Source of the DNA: Gammaproteobacteria bacterium
GTDB lineage: Bacteria; Pseudomonadota; Gammaproteobacteria; Pseudomonadales; Pseudohongiellaceae
Assembly: GCA_030654835.1 (NCBI GenBank)
Contig: JAURWS010000055.1
Coordinates: 1-64,000, forward strand
Length of the DNA stretch: 64,000 bases
Reading direction: 5' to 3'
The notes under the pieces were generated by a model, which saw nothing but the letters and a program-made list of their open reading frames with translations, ran no database searches and had not been told where the DNA came from. How positions within the stretch are numbered: position 1 is the stretch's first letter; each line of letters opens with the position of its first letter. A program made the translations under genes and the position numbers. Below, one piece after another: positions 1-9,043 of the stretch.

Positions 1-1
1 C

Positions 2-1168
2 CCCCATGGAGGGCCAGCCGACACCTCTGTAACCACGTGGATACAGGAGCGTGCCAATGCACTAATGGCAGATGGGTTAAAAGGGGTCAAGCGCATCACT
101 GAGGCAAAAGCCAGAAGTGCCTCCACCACACATATTCACAATTACCTGGACTCTTATGTCAGCGATTTGTGCAATGTTGTGGACATGGATCTTATCTGCA
201 GTTCCGCTATCCGCATGGGAGTGGATCCGCTTGGCGGTGCTGGCGTGCATTACTGGGGGGCAATCGGCGAGCGTTACGGGTTGAACCTGACGGTGGTCAA
301 CGAGCAGGTTGATCCGACCTTCCGGTTCATGACACTCGATTGGGACGGTAAAATTCGCATGGATCCATCGTCTTCCTATGCGATGCAAAGTCTGATCGGG
401 CTCAAGGACAAATTTGCCATTGCCTTTGCCTGCGACACCGATCATGACCGGCACGGAATAGTCACACCATCTGGCGGATTGATGCCGCCGAATCACTTCC
501 TTGCAGTGTGTATAAGCTACCTCTTCGGGCACCGTCCGCACTGGGGTGCGAATGCAGCAGTAGGCAAAACCGTGGTGAGCAGCCAGATGATAGACCGTGT
601 CTGTGTCTTGATTGGGCGCAGGCTCTATGAGGTGCCAGTGGGTTTCAAATGGTTCGTCGACGGTTTAGGTGGCGGTTCGCTTGGCTTTGGGGGAGAAGAA
701 AGTGCCGGTGCCGCGTTTCTGCGCATGGACGGCAGCGCGTGGACGACCGACAAAGACGGTTTCATTCCTGCGCTGCTGGCAGCCGAAATGACTGCACGAG
801 TGGGCCGCGACCCGGCGCAAATCTACGCAGAACTTGGGCGCCAACTTGGCACTCCTGTTTACGATCGTATCGATGCGGCGGCCACTACGCTGCAAAAACA
901 ACAGTTGGCGAGTCTGAGTCCCGGGCAGGTCAAGGCAACAGAGCTTGCGGGAGAAAGGATTACAGGCATACTCAGCCACGCTCCCGGCAATGGTGCGGCC
1001 ATCGGGGGCCTCAAAGTGATGGCAGAGCATGGCTGGTTTGCGGCGCGACCATCTGGCACTGAAGATATTTACAAGATTTACGCGGAGAGCTTTTACGGTG
1101 AAGAACATCTGCAGCGCATCATTACCGACGCCCAAGCGCTCGTTAGCGATACGCTTGGAGTGAATTGA
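2..1168 (+). CDS. pgm: Phosphoglucomutase (alpha-D-glucose phosphate-specific), 5' end outside window
   Basis: Interconverts glucose-1-phosphate and glucose-6-phosphate, linking glycolysis to glycogen and nucleotide-sugar synthesis in the cytoplasm. The frame is open from the first bases of the window (reading [21 protein letters not shown] before the first internal Met at 65), so this is the C-terminal two thirds of a roughly 546-residue enzyme and the true start lies upstream. Visible signatures are the Mg-binding DxDxDR loop (DTDHDRHG), the sugar-binding FGGEESAGA loop and the phosphate-binding RPSGTED motif near the end. The phosphoserine loop is off-window. The family assignment rests on near-continuous similarity to E. 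coli Pgm. The stop is followed by an accessory patch, so pgm marks the edge of the conserved chromosome here. Confidence 0.95.
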   Translation, partial: PHGGPADTSVTTWIQERANALMADGLKGVKRITEAKARSASTTHIHNYLDSYVSDLCNVVDMDLICSSAIRMGVDPLGGAGVHYWGAIGERYGLNLTVVNEQVDPTFRFMTLDWDGKIRMDPSSSYAMQSLIGLKDKFAIAFACDTDHDRHGIVTPSGGLMPPNHFLAVCISYLFGHRPHWGANAAVGKTVVSSQMIDRVCVLIGRRLYEVPVGFKWFVDGLGGGSLGFGGEESAGAAFLRMDGSAWTTDKDGFIPALLAAEMTARVGRDPAQIYAELGRQLGTPVYDRIDAAATTLQKQQLASLSPGQVKATELAGERITGILSHAPGNGAAIGGLKVMAEHGWFAARPSGTEDIYKIYAESFYGEEHLQRIITDAQALVSDTLGVN

Positions 1169-1375
1169 GCGCGTATTTTGAAAGGTTGGCTTCACTTGGA
1201 ATGCGTATACAGCGCTTGATGAGCCCGGGGTTACTGTAGCTTCGTCGCCTTGCCAGATTTACAGGGCGCTTGATAGATGGCGCGGGCGAACGAAAACGCC
1301 AGAACCCAAGGCAGGCGCGACTTGAATCTGGCATTCATGGTGTTCAAACGTGCCGTGGCTATTTAGGGGGGGGGG

Positions 1376-1462
1376 ATGAAATGGCCTGCAATCGATCAAC
1401 TGTCAGCAATGGCACCTCTGCCGGACGGTTACCGCTATGCATTGGGCGTTGGCAACAAATAG
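1376..1462 (+). pseudogene. 5' stub of a gene, possibly a GNAT acetyltransferase
   Basis: A 28-codon frame starts with ATG directly after a poly-G tract that would serve as ribosome binding site. The peptide begins MKWPAIDQL and contains PLPDGYRYAL, which resembles the start of some GNAT acetyltransferases. After GYRYAL the similarity ends and a stop follows 20 bases before the IS30-type inverted repeat. I infer that the insertion cut off the rest of the gene. The family name is a weak guess from a very short peptide. Confidence 0.3.
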
Positions 1463-1482
1463 CGGCCTTATCGGCCTAAATC

Positions 1483-1505
1483 GTTATGCACTTCGGAGTT
1501 GAATC
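1483..1505 (-). repeat. IS30-type terminal inverted repeat, copy 1
   Basis: A 23-bp sequence containing GCACTTCGGAGTTGAATC is the exact reverse complement of 3919-3941. The other copy sits 72 bp ahead of an IS30-type transposase start, so both are read as ends of the same element family. Here it would be the right end of an element that has otherwise been lost to the left. Confidence 0.65.
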
Positions 1506-1559
1506 TGCCCCTCATAGACAACAATCTTGATTTGTCCGCGCCTTCTTTCTGGATCATCG

Positions 1560-3866
1560 ATGAAAAGTTATAAAACTGTTTTCAGCAAGAAGTCCCTATG
1601 GTGCATTTTAGTAATTTCCACCATTATCAGCTTCTCTGTTTTATTGTTTTTTGGTCGTGAGATCTATCAGCAAGCGCCTCCTTTACCAACGGAAGTGCAA
1701 GGGACAAATAGCTCGCCGATTTTCACGCTCGCGGAAATCCAGCGCGGTCAAAATGTGTGGCAATCTCTAGGTGGCATGCAGAAAGGGTCGATCTGGGGGC
1801 ACGGAAGTTATCTAGCACCCGACTGGAGTGCCGATTGGCTACACAGGGAAGCCAACAGCATGCTCGAATTGTCGTCTGTAGAAAGGCACGGCGTCGCTTT
1901 TGATGAGCTAGACAAGCCCGAGCAAGAAGCACTAAAAGCCCGTCTGCAAGTTGAAATACGTGAGAACACTTGGGATAGCGTAACAGGCGTTATCAATGTC
2001 AGCGATAGGCGGGTACAAGCCATCGAACAGGTTGCTAGGCACTACGCCAATATTTTCCAAGTCATTGATTCAGATGCATCTCGTGAATTACGGCAGCAAT
2101 ACGCCTTCTCGACAGTGGTAACCCTCAGCGATGCGGATATGCACGCCTTAACTTCCTTTGTCTTCTGGACCAGTTGGAGTGCCGTGACTAATCGCCCGGG
2201 TGACAGTATTTCCTATACCAGCAACTGGCCCTATGACCCGTTGGTTGGCAATACGCCTCCGGCGAGCCTGTTGATCTGGTCTTTGTTAAGCATCATCTTA
2301 TTGATCGGCGCTATCGCCGCACTGGTGTGGTTTTATGTACAGCAATATGACATTTGGCGTCGGGATCTTGAGCCAGAAGGCGGTGTTGCCACTGAGAATC
2401 TTCTTTCCAACGCAGTACAAACGCCGTCGATGCGGGCAACAGCGAAGTATTTCTGGACAGTGGTTGCTCTGTTCGGTTTGCAAATTATATTGGGCACTAT
2501 CACGGCGCACTACGCCGTGGAAGGGCAGGATTTTTATGGGTTCCCGTTGGCAGAATATCTACCCTATAGCGTAACCAGAACCTGGCACACCCAGTTGGCG
2601 GTGTTCTGGATTGCCACTGCTTGGCTCGCGACTGGTTTATATGTTGCTCCGCTCATTTCGGGACATGAGCCAAAGTATCAACATTATGGCGTCAATTTTC
2701 TCTACGTCTGTTTGTTGATCATTGTGGTGGGTTCTTTTGCTGGTGAGTGGTTGGGTATTAATCAATTCTTTAGCAATTTGACCATGAATTTTTGGTTTGG
2801 GCATCAGGGTTATGAGTATGTTGACCTAGGTAGATTCTGGCAGATTTTCTTGTTCATAGGGCTGCTGTTGTGGTTATTCCTGATGTTCCGCGCGCTATGG
2901 CCAATGATCACCACTCGAGAGAATAATCGCTCCTTAATATTCTTGTTGGCCTTAGCGTCCACCGCAATTGGCTTGTTATATGGTGCTGGCCTTAGCTGGG
3001 GAGAACATACGCATATTAGCATCATGGAATACTGGCGCTGGTGGGTAGTGCATCTTTGGGTTGAGGGCGTTTTCGAAGTTTTCGCAACCACCATCATTGC
3101 CTTGTTGTTCGTGAGGATGGGATTGCTGCGCGCAGCCACCGCCACCGTCTCGGTTCTCTTTGCGACTATTATTTTCTTGTCTGGTGGCGTTCTGGGTATG
3201 TTCCATCATCTGTACTGGAGCGGTACACCTATTTCGGTGATCGCCTTAGGCGGCGTGTTTTCCGCTTTAGAGGTAGTGCCCTTAGCAGTGATAGGATTCG
3301 AAGCCTATCAGCATACGAAGCTCGAACAGGAAGCTACATGGACGGAATTTTATCGATGGCCATTGAAGTTCTTCGCAGCGGTATCCTTCTGGAATGTCGT
3401 TGGAGCAGGGTTGCTGGGTTTTCTCATTAATACCCCAATCGCTTTGTACTATATGCAAGGCCTCAACACGACGGCCGCCCATGGACATGGCGCGATGTTC
3501 GGCGTGTATGGCATGCTAGGAATAGGCTTGATGATCTTTTGTCTTAAGGGCATGGCGCCACATTACCAATGGAATGATCGCTGGATGAACCGTGCTTTCT
3601 ATTGCTTGAATATCGGTTTGGCGATGATGATTGTCTTTGCGCTATTGCCTGCCGGGCTATGGCAGACCTATAACGCCAATCTATTTGGTTATTGGTATGC
3701 GCGCTCGGCGGAATTTATTCATAGTCCCGTAATGGAAGCCTTGGTGTGGATGCGGGTGCCAGGTGATATTGTTTTCGCTTTCGGTGCATTTGCCTTATGC
3801 ATTGCTATCGGCGGAGTTTTCATCGAGGTAGCGCAGATTAATTGGTTGAGAAAGAATGTCTCTTGA
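1560..3866 (+). CDS. norB: Quinol-dependent nitric oxide reductase (single-subunit qNor)
   Basis: Integral membrane enzyme reducing two NO to N2O with electrons from quinol; used in denitrification or NO detoxification. The ATG at 1560 is preferred over the upstream TTG at 1527 because the protein then begins MKSYKTVF followed by a hydrophobic helix, giving 768 aa, typical for qNor. It has the N-terminal fused cytochrome-c-like ectodomain (GREIYQQAPPLP, GSIWGHGSYLAPDWSADWLHRE) and a 12-plus-helix haem-copper-oxidase-like core. Candidate metal ligands are His in HTQLAVFW, the His/Glu of HLWVEGVFEVF, the FeB pair in GMFHHLYW and HGHGAMFG for the haems. No regulator is adjacent and no FNR or NsrR box was seen. 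Codon use is AT/T-richer than the neighbours, and the gene fills the space between two outward-facing IS30-type ends, so acquisition by transfer is likely. Confidence 0.93.
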   Translation: MKSYKTVFSKKSLWCILVISTIISFSVLLFFGREIYQQAPPLPTEVQGTNSSPIFTLAEIQRGQNVWQSLGGMQKGSIWGHGSYLAPDWSADWLHREANSMLELSSVERHGVAFDELDKPEQEALKARLQVEIRENTWDSVTGVINVSDRRVQAIEQVARHYANIFQVIDSDASRELRQQYAFSTVVTLSDADMHALTSFVFWTSWSAVTNRPGDSISYTSNWPYDPLVGNTPPASLLIWSLLSIILLIGAIAALVWFYVQQYDIWRRDLEPEGGVATENLLSNAVQTPSMRATAKYFWTVVALFGLQIILGTITAHYAVEGQDFYGFPLAEYLPYSVTRTWHTQLAVFWIATAWLATGLYVAPLISGHEPKYQHYGVNFLYVCLLIIVVGSFAGEWLGINQFFSNLTMNFWFGHQGYEYVDLGRFWQIFLFIGLLLWLFLMFRALWPMITTRENNRSLIFLLALASTAIGLLYGAGLSWGEHTHISIMEYWRWWVVHLWVEGVFEVFATTIIALLFVRMGLLRAATATVSVLFATIIFLSGGVLGMFHHLYWSGTPISVIALGGVFSALEVVPLAVIGFEAYQHTKLEQEATWTEFYRWPLKFFAAVSFWNVVGAGLLGFLINTPIALYYMQGLNTTAAHGHGAMFGVYGMLGIGLMIFCLKGMAPHYQWNDRWMNRAFYCLNIGLAMMIVFALLPAGLWQTYNANLFGYWYARSAEFIHSPVMEALVWMRVPGDIVFAFGAFALCIAIGGVFIEVAQINWLRKNVS

Positions 3867-3918
3867 GTAATGAAGCAATTCGAACTTAATGTACAAACGA
3901 GCGCAAGCTATAAGCGCG

Positions 3919-3941
3919 GATTCAACTCCGAAGTGCATAAC
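3919..3941 (+). repeat. IS30-type terminal inverted repeat, copy 2 (left end)
   Basis: The 23 bp at 3919-3941 are the perfect reverse complement of 1483-1505. It lies 72 bp upstream of the IS30-type transposase start and is read as that element's left end. A weak hairpin flanked by A and T tracts (3953-3993) lies between it and the transposase and could also end norB transcription. Confidence 0.65.
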
Positions 3942-4012
3942 TCTACCGAGCTAGAAAAAAAGGCCAGCCGCCTGTAGGCTCGCTTCTTTTTCTCCGGCAA
4001 GAGATATGTGAA

Positions 4013-4294
4013 ATGAGTAGCTACAAGCAACTGACCTGTGAGCAACGATGCCAGATTGAAGTTCTAAATAGAAGCGGTTTCGGCCAGCAAGCCGTCGCAG
4101 ATGCGGTTGGCGCGAGTCAGCCCTCGATATCCAGAGAGTTAAGACGCAATACAGGCGAGCCTAGGTATCGTCGCCAGCAAGCCCAGCGCATGACCTGTGA
4201 GCGACGATCTGGTGCGACCAGTGCCACCAAGATGAAGCCAGCGGCAATAGCATTGATTGCACAGAAGCTCCCCCAGCGCTGGAGCCCCGAGCAG
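4013..4294 (+). pseudogene. IS30-family transposase, N-terminal fragment
   Basis: The first ~94 residues show the IS30-family N-terminal helix-turn-helix (KQLTCEQRCQIEVLNRSG, then QPSISRELRRN) and the conserved RWSPEQ motif. Immediately afterwards the frame runs into proline-rich nonsense and stops at 4558. The whole DDE catalytic domain is absent, so the element cannot encode its own transposase. ATG 4013 follows AAGAGATATGTGAA. The fragment belongs with the inverted repeat at 3919. Confidence 0.8.
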
Positions 4295-4536
4295 ACCACC
4301 GGATCAACAGTCCGTCACCCGCTCGGTCCCCCCAGCGCAGCCCCCAAAAATCCCCAGTCCCATCAACCAGTTACGACGCCCCCACCGGACTATGCCGATT
4401 CCCCAGTCCGATGCTCGCTCCTAAATCCAACAAAACCCCCATGCAGGAAAATTCCCGCCGAGATTGGTTTTCTCAGCAACGCAATGAATAACAAGGATTT
4501 CTATCAGGTTTCCGGCGAGAAGCTCGCCAGAAAATT
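4295..4536. other. Non-coding stretch between IS remnant and tRNA-Leu
   Basis: C-rich sequence with short repeats of the type CCCCAGTCC. It retains no recognisable transposase similarity and no convincing start codon with ribosome binding site. I see nothing functional. It abuts the 3' end of tRNA-Leu, a position often used by integrating elements, but I found no direct repeat of the tRNA end nearby. Confidence 0.4.
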
Positions 4537-4623
4537 TGGTACCGGAGGTCGGACTTGAACCGACACGTTATCTCTAACACCGGATTTTGAGTCCGGCGCG
4601 TCTACCAATTTCGCCACTCCGGC
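4537..4623 (-). tRNA. tRNA-Leu (anticodon CAA)
   Basis: 87 nt including an encoded CCA. Acceptor arms GCCGGAG and CTCCGGT pair with one G-U at the base. The anticodon stem CCGGA/TCCGG encloses the loop CTCAAAA, giving anticodon CAA for UUG codons. A long variable arm and the T-arm with GGTTCAAGTCC identify a class II leucine tRNA, closely similar in plan to E. coli leuX. The 3' end faces the IS/norB patch. Confidence 0.95.
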
Positions 4624-4807
4624 AGCTTGGAAGGGCGGCCATTATAACAGCGTTTTCTGATCGCGCAATGGCCGCAAAGCGCCTTTCTATCTGCCCTCCA
4701 GACCATTCGCAATTCTGGCTCCGGGCCGCTTGACGCTTGGTTTTCCGGCCTGTGTCAGGCACACTCGCATCCCCTTGATGAGCCGCCGCCGGAGAGCGCC
4801 CACGCCC

Positions 4808-5887
4808 ATGCACCTGTCTGATTTCAGTTATGAGTTGCCCGATGAGCTGATTGCGCACTATCCCCCGGCCGAGCGCACCGGCAGTCGGCTGCTGTGCATG
4901 CGGCGCGACAGTGGTGCGCTGGAGCATCGTCATTTCTCCGATTTGATCGAGTATCTGCGCGCGGGTGATCTGCTGGTCTTCAATGACACGCGGGTGATTC
5001 CGGCGCGTTTGCTGGGTGTGAAGGACAGTGGTGGCCGCATCGAGGTGATGATCGAGCGGGTGCTGGGTGAGCGCGAGGCGTTGGCGCAGGTGAGGGCGAG
5101 CAAGTCGCCACGGCCCGGGGGGCGGTTGATCTTTGCGCGTCCCGATGATGGGCGTGCGCCGCCGCTGGTGGCCGAGGTGCTGGGGCGGGAGGACGAGTTT
5201 TACCGGTTGCGCTTCGTCGTTGGGGGCAAAGGCGAATCTGCGGAGGGCGTGACCCTCACTCAGTTGCTGGAGGTCTACGGCCATATCCCCTTGCCGCCCT
5301 ATATAAAGAGGGGCGACGAGCTGGCGGATCGGGAGCGTTATCAGACTGTCTACAGTCGCAACCATGGGGCGGTGGCGGCGCCGACGGCGGGGCTGCACTT
5401 CGATCAGGCGCTGCTGGATGCCATTCGTGAGCTGGGCGTGGAGCAGGCGTTTGTGACGCTGCATGTCGGCTCCGGGACTTTCCAGCCCGTGCGCGTCGAT
5501 GATCCGCTGCAGCACAAGATGCATAGTGAGCGCATTGAGGTGAGTGCGGAGGTTTGCGAGAAGATCAGTGCCTGCAAGGCGCGGGGGGGGCGCGTTATTG
5601 CTGTGGGGACTACTTCGGTGCGCTGTTTGGAGAGTGCTTCGCGGGCAGGCCCGCTCCCACAGGTGGCGCTCAAGCCTTTTGCGGGTGAGACCGATATATT
5701 CATTTATCCTGGTTATGAGTTTCAGGTGGTGGACGCGATGATCACCAATTTTCACTTGTCCGAGTCCACGCTGATGATGCTGGTGAGTGCCTTTGCCGGG
5801 CGCGAGCATATCCTGGTGGCGTATCGCGAAGCGGTGGCGCAGCGCTATCGGTTCTTCAGTTACGGGGATGCGATGTTGCTGTACTGA
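4808..5887 (+). CDS. queA: tRNA preQ1(34) S-adenosylmethionine ribosyltransferase-isomerase
   Basis: Transfers and isomerises the ribosyl part of SAM onto preQ1 at tRNA position 34, giving epoxyqueuosine. ATG 4808 ([11 protein letters not shown]) is chosen over upstream starts because it matches the family N-terminus and has GGAGAG upstream. The result is 359 aa (E. coli 356). Conserved blocks include [49 protein letters not shown]-type sequence, [17 protein letters not shown] and [13 protein letters not shown] Pseudomonas-type REP palindrome half is embedded in the coding sequence (5640-5663) and translated as SRAGPLPQV in a surface-loop region. Third codon positions are G/T-rich. The gene ends just before a REP pair. 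Confidence 0.95.
   Translation: MHLSDFSYELPDELIAHYPPAERTGSRLLCMRRDSGALEHRHFSDLIEYLRAGDLLVFNDTRVIPARLLGVKDSGGRIEVMIERVLGEREALAQVRASKSPRPGGRLIFARPDDGRAPPLVAEVLGREDEFYRLRFVVGGKGESAEGVTLTQLLEVYGHIPLPPYIKRGDELADRERYQTVYSRNHGAVAAPTAGLHFDQALLDAIRELGVEQAFVTLHVGSGTFQPVRVDDPLQHKMHSERIEVSAEVCEKISACKARGGRVIAVGTTSVRCLESASRAGPLPQVALKPFAGETDIFIYPGYEFQVVDAMITNFHLSESTLMMLVSAFAGREHILVAYREAVAQRYRFFSYGDAMLLY
5640..5663 (-). repeat. REP element inside the queA coding sequence
   Basis: The 24 bases are identical to 5947-5970 in the intergenic REP pair and inverted relative to 5892-5915. Core, read on the minus strand: GGGAGCGGGCCTGCCCGC. It is read in frame as part of queA. Confidence 0.85.
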
Positions 5888-5891
5888 GGTT

Positions 5892-5969
5892 CTGTGGGAG
5901 CGGGCCTGCCCGCGATTATTGTCGCGAGTTAAGTGGTATGAATCATCGCGGGCAGGCCCGCTCCCACAG
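5892..5969. repeat. Pseudomonas-type REP pair (BIME) downstream of queA
   Basis: Two inverted REP units, 5892-5917 and 5945-5969, each containing GGGAGCGGGCCTGCCCGC or its complement, are separated by about 27 bases. Together they can form a long hairpin. Such pairs are known as REP/BIME elements mobilised by RayT-type transposases, none of which is in this window. The hairpin may also end queA transcription. Confidence 0.9.
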
Positions 5970-6013
5970 GTCATCAGCACATTGGCAGCACAGGCGCGCA
6001 GGCGGTTTTTCTT

Positions 6014-6022
6014 TGTTATACT
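6014..6022 (+). promoter_or_regulatory. Putative extended -10 promoter of mdh
   Basis: TGTTATACT is an extended -10 element about 73 bases upstream of the mdh start. I see no good -35 hexamer at the usual distance, which fits an extended -10 promoter. Read by eye only. Confidence 0.35.
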
Positions 6023-6094
6023 CCTCCGCCACTGTGGGCTGCCAACGCTCCACGTATTCCATTAATCACGTCACTCAAGGATTCAAGAATCGTC

Positions 6095-7072
6095 ATGAAA
6101 TCACCCGTACGAGTTGCTGTCACCGGCGCAGCAGGCCAGATCAGTTATTCATTGTTGTTCAGAATTGCCTCTGGCGACATGCTGGGCAAGGATCAACCAG
6201 TGATTCTGCAACTGCTCGAAATCACTCCGGCGCTGGGCGCACTGCAGGGCGTGGTGATGGAACTGGAAGACTGCGCGTTCCCGCTGGTGCGCGGCATCGT
6301 GCCGACCGACAAGCCGGAAGTAGCGTTCAAAGATGCGGATTACTGCCTGCTGGTGGGCGCACGTCCTCGTGGCCCAGGTATGGAGCGCAAGGATCTGCTG
6401 GAAGCCAACGCGGCGATCTTCTCCGTACAGGGCAAGGCGATCAACGATCACGCCAGCCGCAATGTCAAAGTGCTGGTAGTCGGTAACCCGGCCAACACCA
6501 ACGCGCTGATTGCCTACCGCAATGCGCCGGACCTGAAGCCAGGCCAGTTCACTGCGATGACCCGTCTGGACCACAACCGTGCCGTGGCCCAACTGGCCGC
6601 CAAGACCGGCAAGCACAGCACCGACGTGGCCAGCATGATCATCTGGGGCAACCACTCTGCGACGCAATACCCGGACGTGCATCACGCCACCGTGGCTGGC
6701 AAGAAGGCGACCGATCTGGTCGATCAGAACTGGCTGGTGTCCGACTTCATTCCGACTGTGCAGCAACGCGGCGCGGCGATCATCAAGGCGCGCGGTCTTT
6801 CCAGCGCAGCCTCTGCGGCCAACGCGGCGATCGAACACGTGCGTGACTGGGCGCTGGGTACCAAGGGCGGCATCGTCAGCATGGGCATTCACAGCGATGG
6901 CAGCTATGGCATCGCCAAGGGCCTGATTTACTCCTTCCCGGTGACGTGTGAAAACGGTCAGTACACGATTGTGCAAGGGCTGACGATCAATGATTTCAGC
7001 CGTGCGCTGATGTCCAAGACCGAGCAGGAACTCAGTGAAGAGCGCGACGCCGTCGCGGCCTTGCTGCCCTGA
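6095..7072 (+). CDS. mdh: Malate dehydrogenase (NAD-dependent)
   Basis: Oxidises malate to oxaloacetate in the TCA cycle. 325 aa, the length of the Burkholderia/Xanthomonas-type cytosolic-like MDH rather than the 312-aa enterobacterial form. The Rossmann loop is [12 protein letters not shown]. The mobile-loop arginines are in [14 protein letters not shown], the substrate/catalytic residues in RLDHNRA and [11 protein letters not shown], and NPANTNA is the conserved turn. ATG 6095 follows AAGGATTCAAGAATCGTC. It is a single gene with its own putative promoter. Confidence 0.96.
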   Translation: MKSPVRVAVTGAAGQISYSLLFRIASGDMLGKDQPVILQLLEITPALGALQGVVMELEDCAFPLVRGIVPTDKPEVAFKDADYCLLVGARPRGPGMERKDLLEANAAIFSVQGKAINDHASRNVKVLVVGNPANTNALIAYRNAPDLKPGQFTAMTRLDHNRAVAQLAAKTGKHSTDVASMIIWGNHSATQYPDVHHATVAGKKATDLVDQNWLVSDFIPTVQQRGAAIIKARGLSSAASAANAAIEHVRDWALGTKGGIVSMGIHSDGSYGIAKGLIYSFPVTCENGQYTIVQGLTINDFSRALMSKTEQELSEERDAVAALLP

Positions 7073-7117
7073 GGAAGTCTCGCTTAAAGGACGTCCCACT
7101 CAAAGGATTCAGCCTGA

Positions 7118-8209
7118 ATGAGTGCCAATAAACTGAGACCAAGCAGCAGTCTCCAATTCTGGATATTGCAGCTGGTGGGTTGGACTGGATGGGTCGTCCT
7201 GCTGATTCTGCGGGACATCACCTTCGTGCCAGCCGAGTACATGTTGGCGCGTATTGGTATATTCTCGCTGGATGCTCTGGTCGGCATGGCGCTGACCACG
7301 TTGTTGCGTTATCTGTACCGTTACGTCTGGGATATGTCGACCCAGATTCGTGTGGGGGCCGTTCTTGTTGGCTGTCTTGTCATCTCTTTGATGTGGCAGC
7401 CATTCAAGGATCTGATCACCGGCACGGAAGTAGGCAGTTCGGTGGACCTCACAGACTATGGATGGGTCTCGTTCATCGGCGTTTTGCCCTTCTCGTTCTC
7501 ACTGTTGTTGGTGTGGAGCGTCCTGTATTTCTGTATCAAGTACTACCAGTTCTTTCAGCTCGAAAAGGAAAAATACCTGCGCTCAGAGGCGCTGGCCCAC
7601 GAGGCACAGCTGCGGATGTTGCGGTATCAGCTCAATCCGCATTTCCTTTTCAATACGCTGAATGCGATCTCGACACTGGTGCTGCAGCACGATACGGAAA
7701 CAGCCAACACCATGCTGACGAAGCTGAGCAAATTTTTGCGCTATTCGCTCGACCATGATCCGCTGGATCAGGTGGATCTGGCGCATGAGATCGGGTCGTT
7801 GAAGCTCTACCTGGATATCGAGAAAGTCCGATTTGAAGAGCGGATGAAAATCGACTTAAATATATCGCACGAAGCGGAGCGGGCGCTGGTGCCCAGTATG
7901 TTGCTGCAGCCGCTGATCGAAAACTCGGTCAAGCATGCAATTGCCAGAAGTGTTGATGGCGGGTTGATAGAAATCAACGCGCGAGTTGTCAAAGACAGGC
8001 TGATCCTGGAAGTAGCCGATGATGGACCGGGGATTCCCGATTACAAGGCTGTTGTTGAACGTAACAGCACGACGTCTGGTGGCGTCGGATTGAAGAACAT
8101 TCGCAATCGCCTGCGAGAGATATATGGTACGGAACACGAGCTGACTTTTTCCACACGAGAGCCTGTAGGCTGCAAAGTAACGGTTATTATTCCCTATGAA
8201 ACAGAATGA
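7118..8209 (+). CDS. LytS/AlgZ-type sensor histidine kinase
   Basis: Membrane sensor kinase of the LytS/YehU group, 363 aa. Four hydrophobic segments occupy roughly residues 15-155. A short linker then leads to the His_kinase domain with the phospho-acceptor motif LNPHFLFNTLNAIS (His175) and a HATPase_c domain (LLQPLIENSVKHA, ADDGPGIP, GGVGLKNIRNRL). ATG 7118 follows AAAGGATTCAGCCTGA. The gene overlaps the response regulator by 14 nt, so the two are translationally coupled. The nearest known pair is Pseudomonas AlgZ/AlgR (FimS/AlgR), which controls twitching and exopolysaccharide, but the signal and targets here cannot be read from sequence. Confidence 0.9.
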   Translation: MSANKLRPSSSLQFWILQLVGWTGWVVLLILRDITFVPAEYMLARIGIFSLDALVGMALTTLLRYLYRYVWDMSTQIRVGAVLVGCLVISLMWQPFKDLITGTEVGSSVDLTDYGWVSFIGVLPFSFSLLLVWSVLYFCIKYYQFFQLEKEKYLRSEALAHEAQLRMLRYQLNPHFLFNTLNAISTLVLQHDTETANTMLTKLSKFLRYSLDHDPLDQVDLAHEIGSLKLYLDIEKVRFEERMKIDLNISHEAERALVPSMLLQPLIENSVKHAIARSVDGGLIEINARVVKDRLILEVADDGPGIPDYKAVVERNSTTSGGVGLKNIRNRLREIYGTEHELTFSTREPVGCKVTVIIPYETE

Positions 8210-9017
8210 AGACGGACAAAAAATACGAGCAATCGTAGTCGATGATGAGTCGCTGGCCCGCAAGGGTCTGATTATGCGTCTTGAGCAATTTCCTCAGATC
8301 GAAGTGGTGGGCTCCTGTCGTAATGGCAAGGAAGCACTGGCTGCCGTCGCTGAGTTCATGCCGGATCTGATGTTTCTGGATATTCAGATGCCGGGCATGA
8401 CGGGCTTTGAAGTGGTGGAGCAACTGCAGCAGGACAATATGCCGATGATCGTTTTCGTCACGGCCTATGACGCCTTCGCGGTGGATGCTTTCACGGCCAA
8501 TGCCATCGATTATCTGCTCAAGCCGATCGAGGATGATCGATTACGCCAGGCCGTCGAGAAAGCCATGCTGCAAGTGCAGAGCAAGCATTCGGCAGTGGAG
8601 AAGCAGCGCCTGCTCGACATCGTGATCGGCCTGACCGGCAAATCAGAGATGGCGATCAATCAGTTGCTGCGCAGTGGCGACGAGAAATCCCCGTGGTCGG
8701 ATCGACTGGCGATCAAGGATGGCTCATCGACAACCTTCGTGCCCGTGAAAGACATCGACTGGGTGGATGCGGCTGGCGACTACATGTGCGTGCATGTCCA
8801 GGGGCAGACCCACATCATGCGCACCACCATGAAGGAGCTGGAGGCGCAGCTTGATCCGAACATTTTTCAGCGCGTGCACCGCTCCACGATCGTGAACCTG
8901 CAGCGTGTGGAGAAGGTGTCCTCCCATATCAATGGCGAGTTTCATCTCACGCTGAGCGGTGGTTCCTCACTGAAGATGAGCCGCTCCTACAAGGACAAGG
9001 TCAAACACTTCTTTTGA
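8196..9017 (+). CDS. LytTR-family response regulator
   Basis: 273 aa. The receiver domain (residues 10-130) has acidic pocket DD16-17, phospho-acceptor Asp62 in LMFLDIQMPG and Lys in LLKPIED. After a linker comes a LytTR DNA-binding domain (about 165-270) with FVPVKDIDWVDAAGDY and FQRVHRSTIVNL. It is partner of the upstream kinase, sharing 14 nt. LytTR regulators bind paired direct repeats upstream of target genes. AlgR is the closest well-known relative in plan. Confidence 0.92.
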   Translation: MKQNEDGQKIRAIVVDDESLARKGLIMRLEQFPQIEVVGSCRNGKEALAAVAEFMPDLMFLDIQMPGMTGFEVVEQLQQDNMPMIVFVTAYDAFAVDAFTANAIDYLLKPIEDDRLRQAVEKAMLQVQSKHSAVEKQRLLDIVIGLTGKSEMAINQLLRSGDEKSPWSDRLAIKDGSSTTFVPVKDIDWVDAAGDYMCVHVQGQTHIMRTTMKELEAQLDPNIFQRVHRSTIVNLQRVEKVSSHINGEFHLTLSGGSSLKMSRSYKDKVKHFF

Positions 9018-9043
9018 GGTCGTGCTGTCAGGCATGCGGAACT

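Larger units (their letters stand above)
1169..1559. other. Intergenic region with gene and IS remnants
   Basis: About 390 bases between pgm and the nitric-oxide reductase gene. It holds a run of ten G near 1367-1376, a short truncated reading frame (1376-1462) and a terminal inverted repeat of an IS30-type element (1483-1505). No intact gene is visible. Confidence 0.6.

Noticed and set aside
1367-1376. Poly-G run as a phase-variable switch
   Set aside because: It precedes only a truncated 28-codon frame; nothing intact depends on its length.
4295-4558. Continuation of the IS30 transposase frame
   Set aside because: After RWSPEQ the translation is proline-rich and matches nothing expected from the catalytic domain.
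4574-5980. Long minus-strand open frame (468 codons) over queA
   Set aside because: It is antisense to the well-supported queA gene, overlaps tRNA-Leu and has a low-complexity His/Arg/Gln-rich composition typical of shadows.
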